Source of the DNA: Zhengitettix transpicula
Taxonomy: Eukaryota > Arthropoda > Insecta > Orthoptera > Tetrigidae
Assembly: GCA_037074705.1 (NCBI GenBank)
Contig: CM073591.1
Span: 81,574,532-81,638,531, forward strand
DNA: 64,000 bases
Reading direction: 5' to 3'
Part shown: positions 46,971-60,165 of the stretch, piece after piece
Numbering within the stretch: the stretch's first letter is position 1
Layout: the number at the start of each line of letters is the position of its first letter
The notes under the pieces: model-generated
What the model was told of the DNA's origin: nothing
Databases searched by the model: none
What the model saw: only the letters and a program-made list of their open reading frames with translations
Made by a program: the position numbers and the translations under genes

Positions 46971-49159
46971 TATGATTATAAAAAAGATGATGAGATTAAT
47001 GAAATGAAAATAAGAATGAAAATAATACGTATCAGGCTGATACGGAAGATGCGGTTACATGTGACAATAATTTTCACCCCAAGATGCAATGAATTTTAAT
47101 GGGTCTATTAAAAAATACATTTATTAATTTTTAACCATAGCGAAATGTCAAACAATATTTATGTTCTTATTCAATCAAAAAAGAAAATATGATAGAGAAA
47201 ATTCAGGCGACGTTGGGTTCTGCAACTGAGACTAAATTATTTTCATGGCTTTTGTACAAAAGCTACTGGTCTGACATTAAATATAAATTTATGCTTATCA
47301 CTCGCTGAACTTACGGCTCTCCTAAAGTCACCACGTCGTCTCGGCATCCGCGCAAGTGTGAGATCGTGATGACATGCTGCAGACGTGGCACCGTCACCCT
47401 GGCTATTTTACACTTGGCTTATTTTGCAGCGACTCCAGCTAACTGCAACTCATTCTGGTTACAATCTCCACCAACTTTTCCTCATCTCTCTTGCTGTCAT
47501 AACCCGTTCACTTCATCCATCCGTCCAGCTATTCGCACTTCTCCAAAAAAAAATCACCGTGTATCTCTATTCTACCAACTGGATGGCCGTTCTATACTAC
47601 TATAATGGACGACGATTGTTCTACTTTAATCTCTCTTCGTTTCACGTCCCGACATGTATTAGAACATTTTTATGCTGTTCATAAGTCCTTGAGCCGGGTC
47701 AGTGGCCTGCTTGTTTTACGTTCTGCGGCGCCGTCCGACAATCTGTCGCTGTCATAAGTATTGTACATCGTCTAGCCAGCTTCAGTTTTTCCGAGATGAC
47801 AACCGTTGGAGAGTCCCGACGAGTTTTGTCCTTTAAGCATTTAAAAAACACGAAAAAATTTAGTGCTAAAAGCCAAAAGATGGTAACGGAAATAATTGTG
47901 ACCATTTACAAATTAGCATCTGCTTAAATCATTTTAAACTATTTATGAACAGATAATACATCAAATATATTAAATACCTAAAGGTCAGGAAATTAGTGTT
48001 GAATGTATTACGACACGAAATTAAGATATTAATCAAGTACTATTAAAGCAGATCAGTTTCTAAACCTAATATTCTAATAATTCCATATTATTTACCTACA
48101 TTTTTGTCTGTAGTATATTTGTCTATAGTAGGCTTATATATTTGTATGTACCATAATGTGTAGTCACTGATTTCGCTCTCAATCATAGTGATGATAATTC
48201 CTTTAATGATAGTTGTAAAGGTTTAATTATACCATGAACGTAATTACTGACATGCTAACAATAACAATGTTGTTGCGCGTGGTTGTAATTATTACCACTC
48301 AAATATAATGAGAATAATGATTATAAAAGCCATGACACGTTACTTTTGACAATTATTGTATCGATGTAACTGAATTACGACGACAACAAGCAGAAGCATA
48401 TTGCCACATTTTTATCAACGTGTAATTTATTACATAAAATTGTGGAAGATATGTAATATCTGATCGTGAGTTTGCTCGCTTCTTAAACGCTCAATGGAAC
48501 AAATGTGATGAGTTGGTGGCGCCGGCAGATCGTCCGAAACGCCGAGTCAAGGCAGACGTTGGCTGGACTTCACCCAGAGACAACCTCCAGCCAAGTCAGC
48601 AATATCAGAGGAATACATCCAGACCATTGTAATCCCAGCGCCAGACCAGAGTACAACAGACTATTCCATTACTTATCATATTGCACGATCTCAGATCGGA
48701 TGGTGGAATCCCATTGACATGACCTTAAGTTATGTTCACCGACCACATTATGGAAGTTCCAGAAAAATAAAACTACTATATCCGATGTGGGAATAAGAAG
48801 TACAAATGTCAAATATTTGCTAGTGAACGAGTCACGAACATAACGGCAGGTGCCAAAATCGCGCCGGGCGTCAGGGAACTGACTTAAAATGCCTTAAATT
48901 TCTATTGGAAAACTTTTGTATTCTAGAAGAAATTAGTCAGAAATTTCCCCTTTTAGTTGCATTTGCAAATTAGTGTTAATATATATTACGTGAATTGCCT
49001 TTTTTGTACTGCGATTTATCCGTTAATAATTATGTGTCATCATTCGGTTCGTCATATTTACAGATCAATATTTTGCTGAATTTTCTGGTTATTTATGCCA
49101 CTATCTTCAAAAGCGTCAATATATTTTATCAATATTATTTTTAAAGTTCTTTTTTTTTA
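46971..49159. other. Gene-free stretch with two less AT-rich patches
   Basis: 47340-47690 and 48500-48720 are GC-richer and carry overlapping short frames (47366-47605, 47385-47684, 48505-48717) with no recognised domain. They could be exons or old transposon pieces. The rest is AT-rich and empty. Confidence 0.4.
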
Positions 49160-49965
49160 ATTACAATTTAACGTCGCATTAACATTTTGGTCATTAGCGA
49201 CTTACATCTATTAAGTTCTACATTTGTGTAACATTTAAATTACTTTAAACAAATCAGTTTTCATCGTAAAGTCTATGAGGTTGTTTATTGCTGTTGATGA
49301 GTTGCAAATCTCCATCATTGAATGATCTTCTTTTTCACTATATTTGGGGCAGTCAAAGAGGACATGAGGAATTGTTGTGGGCTCCTTTCATGAGCCGCAT
49401 ACCGGCTGCGGAGATCTGGAAATCAAGAATGAGTGAGTGAAACTGGAGTGCAATGTTCTTATTCTGGCTACAACAACCTGTTGCCTTCGAGATAGTTCTT
49501 TCGGGTGCGATATTTCTCTTATACTGCTGACATTTCTGAGGATGACTCTGCATTCCTCTGGTTTCACAGGTCGACTCCACTTTTCCTCCAGTTCCTTGTA
49601 GAACCCTACTCTGCAGTCTCTGCTGGTGCAGATTGGCAGGTTTCTGGATCTTCCTTGATGATCAGCTTCCATCTTCGCTAGGAGATCTGCCCTGTCGTGT
49701 CCTACTATGGTAGCCAGGCTATAGTGATCCGGTTTCCTTTTTCTTGTATTTTCAATATATTCTCTCTAATTCGATTTATGCAACCATTTCTGTGCACTGT
49801 ACTAGTTATTCTGTGTATTGCGTCCTTGGAATCTGTTAAGATGATATTGTTGGCCTCCGGTGTTTCCAGACACAGTTCCGTGGCCATGAATATGGCGTAT
49901 CATTCTGCTGAAATTATCGACGCATTATGATATATAGCGATAGATTGTTCTTTACCTGTTCTTTT
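49160..49965 (-). mobile_element. RNase H-type LINE, 3' part
   Basis: Minus strand. RNase H domain at about 49700-49965: ASIISAE-stop-YAIFMATEL, IILTDSKDAIHRI (second catalytic Asp in TDSKDA), RITIAWLP, and after a frameshift GHDRADLLAKMEAD (third Asp). There follow LEEKW, then PKELSRRQQVVVARIR, LHSSFTHSFLISRS, PQPVCGS and, after a stop, TIPHVLFDCPKYS, the C-terminal Cys/His region. The 3' UTR reads GTCGCTAATGACC...GTTAATGCGACG and ends in an A-run near 49160. Stops and frameshifts show it is dead. Same family as 684-1460. RNase H plus this C-terminus places it among R1/I/LOA/jockey-like LINEs. Confidence 0.82.
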
Positions 49966-49969
49966 CTTT

Positions 49970-52298
49970 GACCAAAATCGCGGAAATAGCGTACAGTCTT
50001 TTAATTGTGAAACAAAGCCGAAAGACTCATTACGCCATATGTGTGAAACCCTTTACGGTCGTTAATATTACGAGCAGAAGATACTGGATTTTTTCACGTT
50101 ACGAAGACCGCAGAATTTATCTGAGAGAAGCGTGCTACTTAACTCACGGTAACTTGATACTCATTAAACACTTCACCATAAATTTAATGTAAATTACTGT
50201 TATGGCAGAAGAGTTTTGATAACGACCTGCGTTTACCACTGAGTTGTATTGTATTACCGACTCGAGTTGTCTATAGAACAGGATCATATGGAAGTAGCTT
50301 GTAATTTATTCTACTTGTCTTCATCTCTCTTTGCAAAAAAGGTAATTGAAGTTCGCGGCGTATTTAATTAACACGCATCAGTGCCCACATAAAACTTTAC
50401 TGCTATATATTTTGAGAATATTTGCGTAATTTATCGTACCGAAACGCCTACGTATCTTTTCTCTAATTTATGAAACTCCGTAAAATTCACTTTCCGCTAT
50501 CATTCAAAGCACGTGTATCACTCTGGGGTTTTCAGCGCGTTTAAGCCGGCTGTTGATAAATGAAAATGATAAACTACTGTAGAAATGTAAACATGATTAA
50601 AAGAAATAAATGTTGTAAAACAGAAATAAATAATTAATTATCGTTTATAAGCATGAAGAAAATTTAAGTAGTAACAATTTAATAATATAAGCGCGAGAAA
50701 TTTTAACGAAATAGTTTTCAAAATGTAATTAAATTTAGTTCAAATTTTTGAAACGGTCAGCGTAATTATGGCAGCGGTCTCAAATGTTACTTAGATAAAT
50801 TTGTTTTAACTTGTTATAGTTAAAGCAAGGAATAAAACTTTAGTCGACGTTGTAAGGTGTTCCAAATATATAGAACAAATTTGAAATCTGCTCATCGTTG
50901 AAAAGCTTCTGGTTATTAATCGCGTTTACTTGTTTATATTCCGCTTTTATATGTCCATTTTCGTGCACTTAAATAATTATCATTTGAATTTCGTATTTTC
51001 TAAATTCACAAAAATTTTAGTTTTAAAAATATATAATTTCCGTAACATTGGCATTAAAACAAACGAATCGCTTCACAATTATTTATTCTTTAAGATTCCT
51101 GAAATAACTGAATATCGAACATGAAAGAGTATTCTGCGTCCCTCATCTTTTTGCGGTGGTGCAAAATCTGAAACAGTTTATGATGCACAATCCTTCATCT
51201 AACTTTGCTTTAAATGATGTCGTATGAGTAAAATAATGTTTTTTTTAAAAAAAAAAATTGTACTCCGAAATGTAAATGAAACAATTGTACAAGCTGCTAA
51301 TGTTCTAGCAGATGTTGCGACTATAAATAAAGTTCAGTTTAAAAAAAATTAAAAACATGTGAATTTTGAACCTACAAAACAAAATTTAAAACATTGGTGT
51401 CATTCAGCACATATGAAAAAGATTTTAATACAGTGAGTCAGATCGGTTTAGACTCGACAAGAATACATATATTGTAATAAACAACAATTATACTTTAATT
51501 AATTTAATGAATTTACCTCACGTGAAGCGCCATTTAGGTAATAATTAAATGGAAGGCGTTAATTGAATGAAATAATAATCAAAAATTAACAAACAAAATA
51601 TTTATTTTGTGGCAATAAAGATAATTACAACAAAATTTGAGATCTTTCTCTCCCTCAGGGCCTTTACTGGGTTTGATAATGGACACAACAAATTGATTTA
51701 AAAATCTTAGTAACAAACAGTTCACAATATACCTAAATAATATGTCGATAGAAAGAAATTAAAAGTAAAGAAATTAGCTCTGATTGACAATTAAAAGAGA
51801 ACGAAATCTGACCTTATCCTCTAATTAGCGTTTACAATTAATCATTAGTTTTAGTTTTGTTACTTACATCTGTCCAGCTTGTACCAGCATTACTTTTGGT
51901 TTCGGAAGTACACTATTGCAAAATTATATACTGAATCTAAAAGTCGACTCACAGATTTTACACTATTGAAGTCAAAACTGATAGGCTCCCAGGAACTCGG
52001 ATGATCCTCTTGAATGTCAGCTATCTGATGTCTGCTTGCCTTATACGAATCCTATGATTCGTAGATTTGTTAGTCTTTTACCGCTTTGGACTTAAACTGC
52101 TACGTATCTCCTTGAACATTTATTCTTTCGGAGCGAACTAAATTTTCTTTAACTCCTGGTTGTAGACATAAACTGCTCTTACTTTTCAATTATTTAAGCT
52201 GCAATACTTGTGGCGTTAATGTTTTCTTCGTATTAATTTACAACTTTAACTAGTTATACATTGAGGATGTGTAGTCTCTGCTCAAAATATACTTTTTG
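49970..52298. other. Gene-free AT-rich stretch
   Basis: No recognisable gene. Short frames only. Confidence 0.5.
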
Positions 52299-52412
52299 TT
52301 CTAGTCCTCATAATGTCTTTCCGCCATCAGCCCCTAACAATCTTTCTCCGCTAACTAACAGTTACATTACTTGTTCTGCTCCTCACGATGTTTTTCCGCA
52401 AACTGAGTCCTA
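52299..52412. repeat. Two-copy tandem duplication
   Basis: TTGTTCTAGTCCTCATAATG...TTTCCGCC (from 52299) repeats as TTGTTCTGCTCCTCACGATG...TTTCCGCA (from 52372); period about 73 bases. Confidence 0.5.
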
Positions 52413-55400
52413 GTTCTCCCGAGTTTTAGCGTGCATACGGCATTTTTGACTTTTCGACAAAGCAAAGTGAGCTCGCTTCTCTCATTGTTGCTTTGTTCGA
52501 TCAGACCGCTATAATGGATTTCTCAAACAATTCAAATTTAATGTCTAAACAATTAACGGCCTAATTAATTGGCATATATATAATTAACCTTGCTCAGAAA
52601 ATCTTTAAAAGATCTGTAGTATAATATTTAAGATAAATGAATAATCAAATAAAATTAGAGTAATTTGAATTTAACACAATTAAATAACTTCAGAATATAT
52701 TATATATTATCATCCTAACCTATTAAGTATAAAATTAGTTTTAATATTTTCAATTTAAATCAGGTCCATTCATGTACACAAATGTTTGTTTATAATTTAT
52801 GAACTGAACAATGCAACTGGTTTTTCCCAAATCATTGTTACATCATATTTCGAACTGAACGCGAATGAAGAGCAGGCCATGCATTGTAAAATTTGTTAAT
52901 GTTTGGAATCTGGTGGTTTATTATTTACCCTCCTCTTTGAATCAAAATGTAAATTTTGTTTTATAATAAAGTATATATTGCGACTTTTTTAATAATTGAA
53001 AAAACCTTCAATGTAGAAATTAAATTGATGGAATTCATTCTGTTTAGTTGGCTTAAACGTGGTAACAAAGAATTTTTGTTGTATTACAAAAACTAAATTT
53101 ATTCCGTACATTTATTTTCGTTCTCTTTTTTGCCAATATGTCAATTGATCAATATAACACGCATTTCAAACAATTCAATTGCAATTAATACAAAATATTA
53201 AATTTTGCCTTTAATATTATTTACTAAGTTTAAATCAATGGAAGTTTTAAATGTAACACGAATATCGTAATTATCAAACAACTTTACAAGTTTATATCAA
53301 ATGTTATCTAACATAGGTAGAACTATAAAACTCAATTTGGTATTAGGCTTATTTAACTGGTGAATGGTTAATTCCGTTCTTAATTTTAAACATTAGAATT
53401 AGTTGTATTTGTGAATAAAATTATTTAAAAATATATATTTTCTTATGCTCAACGTATATAGACGACGGCGTTCGTTACAATTTATTTTCTAAAAATAACA
53501 CATGCATTTGGTAGGCTGCACGGAGTAAATTGAATAACCAGATGCTTCATTACGTTCATTTGATTATTTCGAACGGTTTCCGTTAGCTTAGTTCGCGAAG
53601 GTAACGAAATCGAAGCCCTTATTAGAACCGCAAAGTTGGGGAGGTTGTAAAATAATGCGCTTAAGTACAGGCTTCAGTCAAGTCGTTATATGATCGTGTC
53701 TGGTGATGCAGAAAGTGCGAACATTTCCGCCGGCAGGCCGAGTGATTTGCGTCACTGTACCGGAAGCAATCCGATCTTCCATGGGTCTCAGCGGCGTCTC
53801 GTTGTCCGACCTTGAACAATTTCACTCGTCTGCAAAAAAACCGTTCCCTTTATCAATTAGCCGCTCTCGTAACACATTCACTTACAACTGGCATTATTCA
53901 GGATCAAATTTGCACAGGTTCAACGAAATCCTTTTATTAAGATGAAGGGTCAGTATTGAGAATTTATGTAATATGTTGTTATAAATTCAAAACAATTTTG
54001 CAGAAATAATTATTTGCCGTTAAAATATGACAAAATTAAATTCTTTTTTTTTTTGCTCACGTAAAACATATTTCAATTTAAAGTTCACATTTTATGAATA
54101 ATAGAATCATAGCAAGGACCGATACGGTGTCTGCATATTAGTTTAATGCTTCAGGACTTTTGTTAATAAAGATTAAATTAACTTAAGAAATTACATGTAT
54201 TGTATATTCAAAGGAATAATATTTTAACATAAAAATATATACGGTTAATAAATAGCGTAGCAAGAAGCGATCCAGTTTTTTCAAACACTTTATTACTGTT
54301 ACAATACTCTACGGAACATTTCATTTTATATCTATCTTTGATCACTTGCCTCTCTCAAATTCTTTCATATTTTCCCTTCTTACTATAATGGTCTTTTATC
54401 AAGAAAGAAAAAAATTAAAATCAGTGATATTGATATTATAACGGAATAAAAATCAATAACAATATATACGGAACATATTAAAATTTACTGTCGCCGAAGC
54501 AAATAATTATCAAATAACCAAATGGAAGTTGATGATGAAGTAGGCCTATACAAAAGCGAGAAAATTTACTGGAGAGAAATTAATCTGAGAACAGTCCTTA
54601 TCAATAAAATGCATATTATATTTTTATATGTTAATAATTTATGGATTTCACTACTAGTGTGTGGTTCACCAAGCGCACTCCGATTTATTGTAATATTTGG
54701 TAGCATAATTACTTAAATAAATAAATAGCAAAACAACGGACAAAAATAAATTCTGAGTTGTACTTTTGTCTGTTATTTGACTATTTTATTATCTAATTGG
54801 CATATTTTCAACACAGACGCTCGTATTTTAATTTCAATTAATAGCATAATTCTTAAATCTCTATCGTTAAATTCAGTTCATTCTCTTGAAGTTCTGAAGT
54901 TAGTTCCTTAATAGAAATAGTTATTTAAAAACTGTATGTCTAACTAAATTTTTAACGCAAATAATTTTTCATTTCCTCACAGGACTGACCATCTAAATTA
55001 TCTGCTCACGAGACAGTTACTTTCTTTCCGTTATCCGCCTTGTTTCCACAAAATTAATTGAGACTATGTTGAATAACAGTATCAAAAATTATTTGGGCGT
55101 GATAGTTCCCATTATAAATGTAGACCTGCTGTAATGTATACTTGAAGAGCACACGCAGGGGAGGGTTTTAAAGTAGTGAGTGTCATCCTCCACGTGTCTC
55201 CCCAAGTCCCCTGTACTCGTACGATATCCCTCCCATATCCCGTTCCGCTCTCCACAGTCGGAGGGTAACGACCGCTCATCCGCACTGCCGCACCTGCACC
55301 ACTTCAATATGGAATTACCACGCCTAAATTTTCGGTCTCGTCCGGTGGGTGAACGGTTTAGAATGTTTGTCACCCGACCACAATGAGGTGGAACTGACAA

Positions 55401-55560
55401 TGGACCATCGCTGACAGAGCTGTAACTGGAACGCATCGTAGATGATCAGCAATAATCATCAAATGACAGTAATGGATGATATTAAATAGGAACCATCTCA
55501 TAAACAGGTTGGATGAACGATTGAATCTAATGCGTAACATACGTCTGTTAAAATGTAATA
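52413..55560. other. Gene-free stretch
   Basis: Mostly AT-rich. Two GC-richer patches, 53700-53830 and 55180-55400, have open frames on one or both strands (53703-53945 +; 55089-55436 -, 55180-55386 +) but no motif that I recognise. Confidence 0.4.
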
Positions 55561-55702
55561 GATGAAATAACCAAATATAGACAAAATTAAGTGATTATAT
55601 AAATACCACACAATGTTTCTGCCTCTCGTGTTTTTTCCAATCACCTGAAGAAAGGGACAAGGAACTCAGAAACGTTGTTTTGTATTTGGCTATTTCATCT
55701 AA
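55561..55702. repeat. Palindromic Penelope-like repeat, compact copy
   Basis: A 140-base imperfect palindrome centred near 55631. The outer arms are GATGAAATAACCAAATA and its inverse TATTTGGCTATTTCATC; the inner arms are ACCACACAATGTTTCTGCC and, inverted, CAGAAACGTTGTTTTGTA. The right half contains CACCTGAAGAAAGGGACAAG then CAGAAACGTTG. Relatives at 10911, 27191, 38115 and 41478. Confidence 0.6.
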
Positions 55703-57484
55703 ATATAACTGTGTAACATTTCAAAGATTATTCTTGTAAAATATTTGATTTAAGAATGTAATATTGTTACACAATTCTAATCAAAACGGTGGGTATTTGA
55801 GTTGACACTTTTACTGAGAACTGAATGTTGTTCAAATTATAAATATGCTCTTTGACGAAATTTTAAAGCACTTTTTGTTTGTCCTGTATAACAAGCATTG
55901 AAGTCTTAACAGGAAATTTTATACATTACATTATTTTTTAATTATTATATCATTTGATGGCTTGGTCTGCCGGGATGACTGCCAGACTGTCTTACATGAC
56001 ACATTCTGGATTTAAAAATGACACTTGGTCAGTGTGCCGATTCTCCTAACCCCAGTTTTCGTGATCAGGATGTATTACATTATGCTTATATAAATTATTG
56101 TTATAATCTTTGCAGTTTAAATGATAAAGATTTGGTTAATTTATATATATATGATATCAATGAGATTTAAATAATTCAATTACTTTAGAACTTATATTCG
56201 TTATGAATGGAAGAATGAAGAAATGCTGGTTAATTGTAACGAAACCTAAAAATTATTATTAATGGAATAAATTTGAAATTTCAGATATTAGGATTGTCTT
56301 GTATTGTATATAAATTTTTGATTGAATGGGGGAATTTATTAAAAATTCAGCTATAATCATAATTTAATCATAAAGTATAATAGATATATTTTTTAAAATT
56401 GTCCAGACTGGTAATAGATGTCTGTTAATTGTCGTGATGATAATTGATGACTGATTACACACGCGTAAAATAGTAAATAATGCCCATTTATTAAAAATTC
56501 CTCTTACCATTTGCTTAAAGCAATTGTCACATTAATATATGATACAAATATTTTTAAGGAATGAAAACCTTCCCTTCACCAATAACAGAACAGACGCCAA
56601 AAGTAAATTGGTTATGAATTTTTCTATCCAAGTACAAGTTTCTTTTTTCAAAGTGATTTGGAATTAAGTATTCATTCGTTTTAAGAATAGTATTATTATG
56701 AAATATAATATTTCGATGCTCCATTAATTCATGATTAGAAGTCTTAATTAGAACTGAAAAACCATTAGTATATCGTAAAGAAATCGTAATGTAATCGATA
56801 CAATTAATTACCTGAAACGTACAAATCAAACACGAATAATTAAGCTGAACTGTGGTTGCTGGCGATAAATGTCCTTTGATTTTCTAGGCTGTTGCCTTCT
56901 TGTCACTGCGTAACGACCAATAAGGCGCGTGTCTCCCTCAGTGATCCATTTCTATTCCAGAAGCATCGGAATGCAGGCTTGCCGCCGCCCTTGACTCAAC
57001 TATTAATTTTATTGGCGTATTAGCATTCCTCAAGTAAGTAGACTGCAAGGATAAGTAACTTTAATTAATTTACTGAATACCAATTGACGCTCCAATTACG
57101 GCTCAAGTCTACAGAATATCAAAAAGTTAAACGAAGGAAAGGTTACGTTCAACACGACAAAATGCTGTTTCCTATATTTTTGCACTTTCGTTTTTTTTCC
57201 AAGTTATAAATTGATCAAGCAAATTTGACAGAAATATACTCTAATATAATAGATTAAATATTAGGTTATACAAAACAAATAAAAATTGGCACGATGTATT
57301 GTTCTTTTTGAATCCTTTTCAGGTGAAAGTATAAAATTATTTTTATAAAAGACTGAAAATAATTAATTCTTGAAATATTAATACATAATTAAAATTTATT
57401 AAAGTGCCTGCTTTACCCATACATTAGGCTAATTAATTCAGTTACAATTCTGTGAGCTTTGATAAATAAAACTATTAACTATAT
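55703..57484. other. Gene-free AT-rich stretch
   Basis: A 91-codon minus frame (56554-56829) of AT-rich composition, unidentified. Nothing else. Confidence 0.45.
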
Positions 57485-58413
57485 TGTAACGGTACATCGC
57501 TCGCTCGACTAAAACAACGGTCAGAGCGAATTTTATAAAGGATGAGGTTGGGGATCACCGAGGAAAACCGTGGAGGGACGTGACCAGATTCGACGGTGGC
57601 AAATGAAATTGGTACACCCAGGGTACTTTACAACTTATAATTTCAAAACAAATCAAATACAGTTCACTCAAGAAGATTCAGAACAGTTCACTAGCCTCGA
57701 GTCTAATACACAAGGAAAATCGGACGACCATCCACACGTTAAACAGGTACTTAACGTTCGTCCTCGTTCAACCCTGGGGTGGCGCGTTGAAGTCTGGCTT
57801 GGCTCGCCAACTCGCTGGTCGCAGGCGTCTGGGATGACCGAGTCGACTGGATTCCACACGACCGAGGACGACTGCGGGCGTGCGGCGGAGTGTTGGGCGA
57901 ACAACCTCGTATGACGGTGATGCACGACTGTGGTTCCTTCCAGATCGTAGAAGAAGACTGTGTTCGATCCGGGCTCTCCCACTAGAAGAAGGCTGTACTC
58001 GCTCCGGACTCTCACACTAGAAGCAGGCTGTACTCGCTCCGGGCTCTCCCACTAGAAGAAGGCTGTACTCGCTCCGGACTCTCGCACTAGAAAAAGACTG
58101 TGTTCGATCCGGGCTCTCCCACTAGAAGAAGTAAATTTTGGGGTCCACTCGCCAGCTAGCCTCGGGCCCCCGGCTGATTGGTCGAAGATCGGCCAATCCT
58201 CGCGACCTTCCGGTCGCCGCTTCACCAGGCGGAAGTTGTACTTCGGCCACGTGGGTCCGTATCGGGCACAAACCACGGGCCCTATTATCCCTTTTATCAA
58301 AACACACGCGCACCACTCAACGTCTGTTCAACACAACTCATAAAACAAAGAAAAATTAAAAAAGAAATAAATTTGTACAGCGCAGCAGTGACGGAACCGT
58401 CTGTTCTGTCACA
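57485..58413 (+). mobile_element. Candidate solo LTR with internal tandem repeats
   Basis: A 929-base GC-rich block in AT-rich DNA starts TGTAACGG and ends CTGTCACA (imperfect inverted ends TGTAACGG/TGTGACAG). An AATAAA signal at about 58364 lies 45-50 bases before the end, as expected for R-U5 of an LTR. Tandem 35-bp repeats occupy 57944-58131. No internal gag/pol sequence flanks it, so it would be a solo LTR. The flanking 5-mers (TATAT, TCATA) do not match, so the exact ends or the class are unproved. Overlapping long frames on both strands (57570-57914, 57668-58015) follow from the high GC and are not called as genes. Confidence 0.45.
57944..58131. repeat. 35-bp tandem repeats
   Basis: About five and a half units on the pattern CTCTCCCACTAGAAGAAGGC, TGTACTCGCTCCGG, with two alternating variants (TGTACTCGCTCC and TGTGTTCGATCC). 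They lie in the middle of the candidate LTR, where repeated elements often serve as enhancer-like sequences. Confidence 0.85.
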
Positions 58414-59879
58414 TCATATTTCAATTATTCTACCGCACCACGTTCTATATTGAGATATTTAAATTTGTATTGTGGAATTATTTTAAATTGTACTAATAAA
58501 TTTATATTTAAATTTTATTTTTAACAGTGTTTTTCTCATAATATTTTCTATACATTTGTACTATAAGATAATGAATGATAAATATAATTTGCCTACCATT
58601 GTTCATTTTTCTGTTACATTTGGAAAACAGTTTATTAAATCATTCCTTTAATATCATATTAATCGATATACTCAATAATCAATTTTACACTATTTTGCCT
58701 ATACTATTATTTTTTCTTACCCGTCTTTCTTTCAATAATATTTTTGTGTTCGTGCTTCAAAGATTTTTCGACCTATTGAATAGCCGTGTTCTTGGATTCC
58801 TGAAATTTGCAGTTAGTAAGCCAAAAAACATCAACAAAGCCAACGATTTTCGTTAAAACATTAATTTTTCATCTTTGCGACTTCAATATAGAAATGCTGT
58901 TATCCAATTTTCAAATGTAACATAGAGTTGCAATTGGCATAAAACTTCAGGAAAAATTCGAGTTATCATTATTTGGTAGGACGTATTGTATACATATGCG
59001 AATACTTATTTTCAATAGTCAAACACAGCGTAAAATTAGAATCAGAATATATTATGAGCTTCTTGATAACATGGAGATGTCAACTACATCAACCAATCAT
59101 TAGTTTCTCTAATTTAATTACAAATGGAACATCAATTTAGTGACTAATCATTGCCTAAATTATTATTAAAATAAAATTTACAACAAAATTTTAAACGTAA
59201 AGTGAATAAAATTCATTTAAAAGTAATTACATATTAATTAAATAAATTAAACACATTTTTACAGACATTTTAAAATATTTTATTCAACTCACCAACGTTT
59301 CATTACCTCTTTTATTTTCATCAAGTTAAATTTACATAATATTTTTTTATGTTTCTATCTTAAAATGTAAACCATTATAATATTTAAGTTCAAATAATAA
59401 ATTTTGTACATTCTTATTATTTATATATTATTTTATTTAAAATAATTAGATTGTAATATATCTTAAGGTAGAATAATAGGAAGAAAAAAAGTTATGTAAA
59501 TTTGTAATTTTGTTTGTCCTTTCATCGTGTATGACCGTAGAAGTATAACAACTGAAACGTAGTTGTATTGATTAAAATATATTATTTATTGTTCCGACGA
59601 CTACAAACACCGCTTACCGTTATTTACATACAGCGGTTAGTATACTACATTTAACTTATTTACAAAACATTTTTTATCTTTAATTATTCATCTCAGGAAA
59701 ATAATTTGTGGCAAAATGTCAGTAAAAAATATAGTTAAATTAGTTAATTTATATTATTATGAAAAACGGACGTAAGTAAAGTATAAATTACATATTGCTG
59801 TCGTCATAATAAATAAATTTTTTATAGTTTTAAATACTTATTTAATATATATTCCCAATAAATTTAGTGTATTAGTCTG
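58414..59879. other. Gene-free, very AT-rich stretch
   Basis: The open frame at 58575-58856 is Phe/Leu/Ile-rich as expected by chance here. Nothing else supported. Confidence 0.5.
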
Positions 59880-59935
59880 CGTCATTACCACGCAAGACAC
59901 GTGTCCCGGGTTCGAATGTTTGTGATAATCAAACT
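59880..59935 (+). other. tRNA-derived SINE-like fragment
   Basis: GTCTGCGTCATTACCACGCA, AGACACGTGT and CCCGGGTTCGAATG read like the anticodon-to-T-arm half of a tRNA-derived SINE head, with a B box (GGTTCGAAT). The T-arm's 3' strand is lost, so this is not a tRNA gene. No A box is clear upstream. Confidence 0.35.
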
Positions 59936-60165
59936 CATTTACGCACGGGACCCATCCCTTTGATGGTTCACCCCGAAAAATGAGTTATTTTTCCAAACGA
60001 CGAATTATTTGTGTGGTCTGTTATCGTTACTGCTGCGGTCCAAAACATTCTTTCAATGTCACCCAAGAAAGCTAAAATGAAGAACAGTCTTGACCTGATC
60101 ACTACCGTTTCATGTTCATACGTTTATCCCCTCTCTAACATTATCAAAACTTTAAAGACGAAGGC

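Noticed and set aside
55089..55436. 115-codon minus-strand frame in a GC-richer patch
   Set aside because: Arg/Ser/Gly-rich text with an overlapping plus-strand frame and no recognisable domain; left unannotated.
57570..58015. Overlapping 114-115 codon frames on both strands
   Set aside because: They sit in the GC-rich LTR-like block and its tandem repeats; both strands being open points to composition, and no motif is present.
59880..59960. Possible tRNA gene at CCCGGGTTCGAATG
   Set aside because: The T-stem's 3' strand and the acceptor stem are missing; at best a SINE head remnant.
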